Below are positions 60,236 through 64,000 of a stretch of DNA of 64,000 nt, piece after piece. The position numbers and the translations under genes are program-made. Location: NCBI RefSeq assembly GCF_021922925.1, contig NZ_CP040786.1:2914001-2978000 (forward strand), written 5' to 3'. Origin of the DNA: Clavibacter phaseoli (GTDB taxonomy: Bacteria > Actinomycetota > Actinomycetes > Actinomycetales > Microbacteriaceae). The notes beneath the pieces were generated by a model. That model did no database searches and was not told the DNA's origin. It saw only the letters and a program-made list of their open reading frames with translations. Position 1 is the first letter of the stretch, and the number at the start of each line of letters is the position of its first letter.

Positions 60236-61321
60236 TCAGGCCGTCGTCGCCAGGGCCGCCAGACGCGCGGCCGCGACCCCGGCCGCGCCGCCGTCCGCCG
60301 GGGTGACGGGGGCGATCGAGCCGCGCTCGACCACGGGCATCCCCACGAGGCGCTCGCCCGGCTCCGCGTCGCGCAGGACGAGCCGGACCGCCTCGCGTCC
60401 CATCTCCTCGTGCGGGAGGGCGATGGTCGTGAGGCCTGGCCGCAGGTAGGACGCCAGCTCGTCGTTGTCGAAGCCGACGAGCGAGACGTCGGTGCCGACG
60501 CGGATCCCGCGCTCCTGGCACGCCTGGTACGCGCCGAACGCCAGGCGGTCGTTCAGGCAGAGGATCGCGCGGGTCCCGGGCGCTGAGTCCAGGATCGCGC
60601 CCGCGGCCTCGTAGCCGGCGTCCGGCTCCCAGTCCCCGCACGACCGCTCCGCCGCGAAGCGCAGGCCGAGCTCGGCCATCTCGGCGCGGATCCCGTGCAG
60701 CCGACGGGCCACGGTCTCCGAGCGGAAGAGGCTCCGCTCGGTCGCGACGTCGCTGCCGAGGAGCGCGATGCCGTCGGAGTGGCCGGCGGCCGCGAGGAGG
60801 TCCACCGCGCGGCGTCCGCCCTCCTCCTCGTCCGGCAGCACCGAGCTGCCGTGGTGGGGGCTGGTGGCGTTGAGCATCACGACGCGCGTGGAGGCGGGCA
60901 CGTCGGGGACGACGAGCTCCCGTGCGCGCATGGTGGCGAAGACGATGCCGTCGACCTGGCGGTCGAGCACCGCGGACACGGCCTCGGCCTCGCGCGCCTC
61001 CTCGCCGCCGGTCTCGAGCACGAGCACGACGTGCCCGGCGCGCTCGGCCTCGACGAGCGCGCCGCGGATGAGGCCGCTCGCGAAGCGCGTGGTGGCGACG
61101 ACGTCGGAGATGAAGCCGATGGTGAGCGACCGGTCGGTGCGGAGGGCCCGCGCACCCATGTTGGGGCGGTAGCTCAGCTCGGCGGCGGCGGCCAGGACGC
61201 GGCGGTGGGAGTCCTCGGAGAAGCGCGTCTCGGGCGTGCCGTTGAGGATCTGCGACGCCGCCGTCGGGGAGAGGCCGGCGAGCCGGGCCACGTCCGCCAG
61301 GGTCGGTCGCTTCTGGCGCAT
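60236..61321 (-). CDS. LacI-family transcriptional regulator of the downstream sugar ABC operon
   Basis: A 361-residue LacI/GalR repressor. The helix-turn-helix is TLADVARLAGLSPTAASQILNG; the third helix Ala-Ala-Ser in place of Thr-Val-Ser differs from the standard and may change operator choice. The effector domain has LTIGFISDVVATTRFAS, VDGIVFATMRA and VSLVGFDNDELASYL. ATG at 61321. It diverges from a sugar-binding protein gene with a perfect palindrome between them. It probably represses the sugar operon. Confidence 0.92.
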   Translation of the reverse strand: MRQKRPTLADVARLAGLSPTAASQILNGTPETRFSEDSHRRVLAAAAELSYRPNMGARALRTDRSLTIGFISDVVATTRFASGLIRGALVEAERAGHVVLVLETGGEEAREAEAVSAVLDRQVDGIVFATMRARELVVPDVPASTRVVMLNATSPHHGSSVLPDEEEGGRRAVDLLAAAGHSDGIALLGSDVATERSLFRSETVARRLHGIRAEMAELGLRFAAERSCGDWEPDAGYEAAGAILDSAPGTRAILCLNDRLAFGAYQACQERGIRVGTDVSLVGFDNDELASYLRPGLTTIALPHEEMGREAVRLVLRDAEPGERLVGMPVVERGSIAPVTPADGGAAGVAAARLAALATTA

Positions 61322-61379
61322 GTGACGTCCTCCTCCTCGTGAGCGTATCCGGTGACCCGACGACCGCGGAGATGCCGGG

Positions 61380-61408
61380 TTGACACCCGGCGTCGCGGCG
61401 CGCATGAT
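61380..61408 (+). promoter_or_regulatory. Promoter of the second sugar ABC operon
   Basis: TTGACA (61380-61385) and CATGAT (61403-61408), 17 bp apart, upstream of the operator palindrome. Confidence 0.6.
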
Positions 61409-61419
61409 CTCCTGCAACG

Positions 61420-61435
61420 GGTAAATGGATTTACC
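61420..61435. promoter_or_regulatory. Operator palindrome of the second LacI protein
   Basis: GGTAAATGGATTTACC: two perfect 7-bp arms around a GG centre, starting about 12 bp after the -10 box, so a bound repressor would block early elongation or initiation. AT-rich against a very GC-rich background. Confidence 0.75.
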
Positions 61436-61521
61436 ACCACCCTGTCACACCGCTGGCACCGCTGCCCGCGGCTCCCGCACCGCCCGCCCCGCCCCGCATC
61501 ACCTGACGAAGGAGTCACCGC

Positions 61522-62871
61522 ATGTCCACCATGAGAAGGGCGGGACGCGCGGCAGCGCTGACCGCCGCCGCCGCGATCTCGGCGCTCGCCCTCGCGAGCT
61601 GCGCCCCCGGCAGCGCGCCCGTCGCCTCCGCGCCCGCCGGCGACGTGAGCACCGCGATCCCGACGGACGACGTCACCATCCGGATCCAGGACGAGACCGG
61701 CTTCCCGGTCACGGACGAGCTGACGGCCGAGTTCACGAAGCAGCACCCGAACGTGACGTTCGACATCACGCGCGACAGCTTCCAGAACCTCCTCGCGAAC
61801 ACGCCGCGCCTCCTCGCGAGCGACGACGCCCCGGACCTGATCCGACTGTCGACGCTCGGCACCACGGTCAAGGACGGGCTCCTCACGAACCTCGACCCGT
61901 ACTTCGACGCCTACGGCTGGGACCGCTTCCCCGCGGGCCAGCTGGCGGGCGCCCGGATGGACGACCAGGGCGTGCGCGGCGAGGGCTCGCTGTGGCAGTT
62001 CGGCATCGGCTACAGCGTCACCGGCATCTACATGAACCAGCAGCTCGCCGACCAGGTGGGCATCACCGAGATGCCGACCACCATGGACGAGCTCGAGGCG
62101 GACCTCGCGAAGGCGAAGGACGCGGGCGTGCTCCCCATCCAGACGGGCATGCAGGACGGCGTGGGGACCTTCATCCTCCAGTCGCTCATCAACCAGTACG
62201 GCGACAAGCAGGACCTCGTCGACTGGATGTACAACAAGCCGGACGCGACCATCCAGACCGACGCGGCGCTCGAGGGCGCCACGAAGTTCCAGGACTGGGC
62301 GAAGGCCGGGTACCTCCCGCCGGACGTCAACGCCATCAACTACACGACGATGGTGTCGAACTTCTCGGCCGGCCAGGGGCTGTTCATGTGGGACGGCAAC
62401 TGGGACGCCGCGAACGTCGAGAAGGCCCTCGGCCAGGGCGGCGCGCAGTTCGCCCTCGTGCCGCCGGTCGAGGCGGGCGGGGAGCACGTCGCGATGGGCA
62501 CGGGCAACACCTTCGCCATCCCGGCCAAGTCGAAGAACGCCGACGTGGTCGCCGCGTTCCTGAACTGGATCGTGACCGACGAGAAGGCGCGCCAGATCGT
62601 GGTCGACGTGACGGGCGCGTCGCCCGGCGGCGACCCGGCCCAGGCCCTGCCGACCGCCCAGGAGGGCAGCCTCATCGCGAAGGCCCTCGAGCTGTCCGCG
62701 GTGGTGGGGGACGACGACGGCTTCGTCGACTTCATGGCGAACAGCACGGCCGGCATCTACCAGGGCTCGCTCCAGCCGAACGAGCAGCTGCTGCTCACCG
62801 ACAAGATGACGCCCGCGGACTTCCTGAAGGCCACGCAGGAGTTCTACGAGCAGGACCTCGCCGCGCAGTGA
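61522..62871 (+). CDS. Sugar ABC transporter substrate-binding lipoprotein (CUT1 type)
   Basis: A 449-residue extracytoplasmic solute-binding protein, family 1. The signal peptide ends in the lipobox LASC, with the lipidated Cys at about residue 28. The mature part shows LTAEFTKQHPNVTFDITRDSF, ASDDAPDLIRLS, VTGIYMNQQLADQVG and GQGLFMWDGNWDAANV. This family binds oligosaccharides or glycerol phosphates; the specific sugar is unknown. GAAGGAGTCACCGC precedes the ATG. Downstream are two permease genes with overlapping starts. Confidence 0.93.
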   Translation: MSTMRRAGRAAALTAAAAISALALASCAPGSAPVASAPAGDVSTAIPTDDVTIRIQDETGFPVTDELTAEFTKQHPNVTFDITRDSFQNLLANTPRLLASDDAPDLIRLSTLGTTVKDGLLTNLDPYFDAYGWDRFPAGQLAGARMDDQGVRGEGSLWQFGIGYSVTGIYMNQQLADQVGITEMPTTMDELEADLAKAKDAGVLPIQTGMQDGVGTFILQSLINQYGDKQDLVDWMYNKPDATIQTDAALEGATKFQDWAKAGYLPPDVNAINYTTMVSNFSAGQGLFMWDGNWDAANVEKALGQGGAQFALVPPVEAGGEHVAMGTGNTFAIPAKSKNADVVAAFLNWIVTDEKARQIVVDVTGASPGGDPAQALPTAQEGSLIAKALELSAVVGDDDGFVDFMANSTAGIYQGSLQPNEQLLLTDKMTPADFLKATQEFYEQDLAAQ

Positions 62872-63860
62872 GCACCACGGACCGCACCATCCCCGCGGGG
62901 GCGACGGCGACCGCCGCCGTCCCCGCGGGGCCGTCCCCGCGCGGCAGCGGGCCCGGGCGCGCGCCCGCGAGGCGCCGCCGGCTCGGACCCGAGGCCCGTC
63001 GCACCGCGATGGTCGGCTGGATCATGCTGCTGCCGGCCGTCGCGGCCTACGCCGCGTTCGTCGTCTGGCCGCTCCTCACGGCGGTGCAGTACTCGTTCTA
63101 CAAGTGGAACGGGATCGGCGCCTCGACCTTCATCGGCCTCGACAACTACGTGCAGATCTTCACGGACACCCGGCTCCTGACGCCCATCGTCAACGCGCTG
63201 ATCCTCGTGATCTTCTTCATGGTGATCCCCATCACCGCCGGCCTCGCGCTCGCCACGCTCCTGCGCGGCATGAAGCAGGGCCCGTTCGCGTCGATCTCGC
63301 GCACCATCCTGTTCCTGCCGCAGATCGTCCCGCTCGTCGCGGCGGGCATCGCGTGGTCGTGGATGTACGCGCAGTCCGGCACCATCAACTCCATCCTCGA
63401 CGCGGTGGGCCTCGGCTTCCTGTCCCGCTCCTGGCTCGCCGACTTCGGCACGGCGCTGCCCGCGGTCGGGCTCATCGGATCCTGGGTGCTCACGGGCCTC
63501 TGCACCGTGCTGCTGCTCACGGGCATGGGCAAGATCGACGGCTCGCTCTACGAGGCCGTGCGGCTCGACGGCGCCGGCTTCTTCCGCGAGTTCGTCACCA
63601 TCACCCTGCCGGGCCTCCGGCAGGAGATCGCGGTGCTCGTGACCATCACGGTCATCGCCGCCCTGAGCACGTTCGACATCATCTACACGACCACCAAGGG
63701 CGGGCCGGGCACCACGACGCTCGTGCCGGGCATCGAGATCTTCCGGCTCGCGTTCGTGCAGAGCCAGGTGGGCCTCGCGTCCGCGTTCGGCGTGGTGCTG
63801 CTCGTGTTCGTGCTGCTGCTCGTGCTCCCCGTCCAACGACTCTCGAGGGAGCGCGACTGA
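62868..63860 (+). CDS. Sugar ABC transporter permease (MalF-like)
   Basis: A 330-residue membrane permease with six helices after a 40-residue basic start. The EAA loop is GSLYEAVRLDGAGFFREFVTITLPGL, the site that docks the ATPase. Other landmarks are LLPAVAAYAAFVVWPLLTAVQYSFY and STFDIIYTTTKGGPGTTT. GTG start overlaps the stop of the binding-protein gene (GTGA). Its partner permease begins in its own stop codon. Confidence 0.92.
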   Translation: MSTTDRTIPAGATATAAVPAGPSPRGSGPGRAPARRRRLGPEARRTAMVGWIMLLPAVAAYAAFVVWPLLTAVQYSFYKWNGIGASTFIGLDNYVQIFTDTRLLTPIVNALILVIFFMVIPITAGLALATLLRGMKQGPFASISRTILFLPQIVPLVAAGIAWSWMYAQSGTINSILDAVGLGFLSRSWLADFGTALPAVGLIGSWVLTGLCTVLLLTGMGKIDGSLYEAVRLDGAGFFREFVTITLPGLRQEIAVLVTITVIAALSTFDIIYTTTKGGPGTTTLVPGIEIFRLAFVQSQVGLASAFGVVLLVFVLLLVLPVQRLSRERD

Positions 63861-64000
63861 TGATCGTCAACCGCACCGAGCTCGTCGTGGGCCGCATCCT
63901 GCTGATCGCGGTCCTCGTGCTCACCCTGCTGCCCTTCGCCAGCATGCTCACCGCCGCGCTGCAGTCGCCCGACTCGCTGCCCAACGGCTTCTCCTGGCCG
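63860..64000 (+). CDS. Sugar ABC transporter permease (MalG-like), start only
   Basis: The first 47 residues: MIVNRTELVVGRILLIAVLV, then a hydrophobic helix LTLLPFASMLTAALQSPDSLP, the usual MalG/LacG opening. The window ends before the rest. The ATG shares its A with the TGA stop of the MalF-like gene (TGATG). The ATPase is not within the window; in CUT1 systems it is often shared and encoded elsewhere. Confidence 0.85.
   Translation, partial: MIVNRTELVVGRILLIAVLVLTLLPFASMLTAALQSPDSLPNGFSWP

Overview
The window looks like a chromosomal segment of a high-GC actinobacterium of the family Microbacteriaceae, most likely Clavibacter or a close relative. This rests on four things seen here: third codon positions that are almost all G or C, the gene order tRNA-Trp-secE-nusG-rplK-rplA, dispersed menaquinone genes, and protein sequences of Microbacteriaceae type. 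The genus call is inference. I count 69 protein genes (two cut by the window edges) and four tRNA genes. There is no rRNA, CRISPR array, prophage or insertion sequence. Base and codon use are uniform, so nothing looks recently acquired.

Layout. 1-7.8 kb: the start of a MATE exporter, a ParA/MinD-like ATPase with a long disordered N-terminus, a MarR regulator, a ZIP metal transporter, a PhoX-type phosphatase and an SDR. 7.8-13.1 kb: a sugar module, with a fructose-type ABC importer (frcBCA) plus an ABM monooxygenase on the minus strand, diverging from a LacI regulator and a PfkB sugar kinase; two near-identical operator palindromes lie between them. 13.2-25.4 kb: small membrane proteins, an EamA exporter with a LysR regulator, an aldo/keto reductase, an MFS transporter, a redox-type HxlR regulator diverging from an NAD(P)H:quinone-type reductase, homocysteine methyltransferase, a HAD phosphatase, a GT87-like membrane enzyme, an NCS2 permease, and an XRE regulator with a membrane protein behind a 40-bp dyad. 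25.5-29.3 kb: an M13 peptidase, a degenerate beta-lactamase-fold protein and a histidine phosphatase.

29.3-41 kb: menaquinone and redox genes (menA, menD, menF, menG, a polyprenyl diphosphate synthase, an FprA-type ferredoxin-NADP reductase), interleaved with a tyrosine phosphatase, an ArsR-MFS pair and small membrane proteins. 41-51.8 kb: a prepilin-peptidase-like protein, MarR, cardiolipin synthase, YajQ, tRNA-Tyr, two related aldo/keto reductases, a DUF1275 protein, inositol phosphatase, an M23 peptidase and a GH13 glucosidase. 51.9-56.5 kb: tRNA-Thr, tRNA-Met, two small proteins, a hot-dog dehydratase pair, murB, an aminotransferase and tRNA-Trp. 56.7-59.5 kb: secE, nusG, rplK, rplA. 59.6-64 kb: a GNAT enzyme and a second LacI-controlled sugar ABC system whose third gene runs off the end.

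The observations I rate highest are: a complete, isolated transcription unit for a 28-residue peptide ending in a CxxC motif (52.65-52.99 kb); a roughly nine-fold excess of the palindrome GGATCC throughout coding and noncoding DNA, resembling the HIP1 repeat of cyanobacteria; a recurring TANNNT box 6-8 nt before start codons that points to many leaderless mRNAs; and several well-formed operator dyads that can be paired with their likely regulators.
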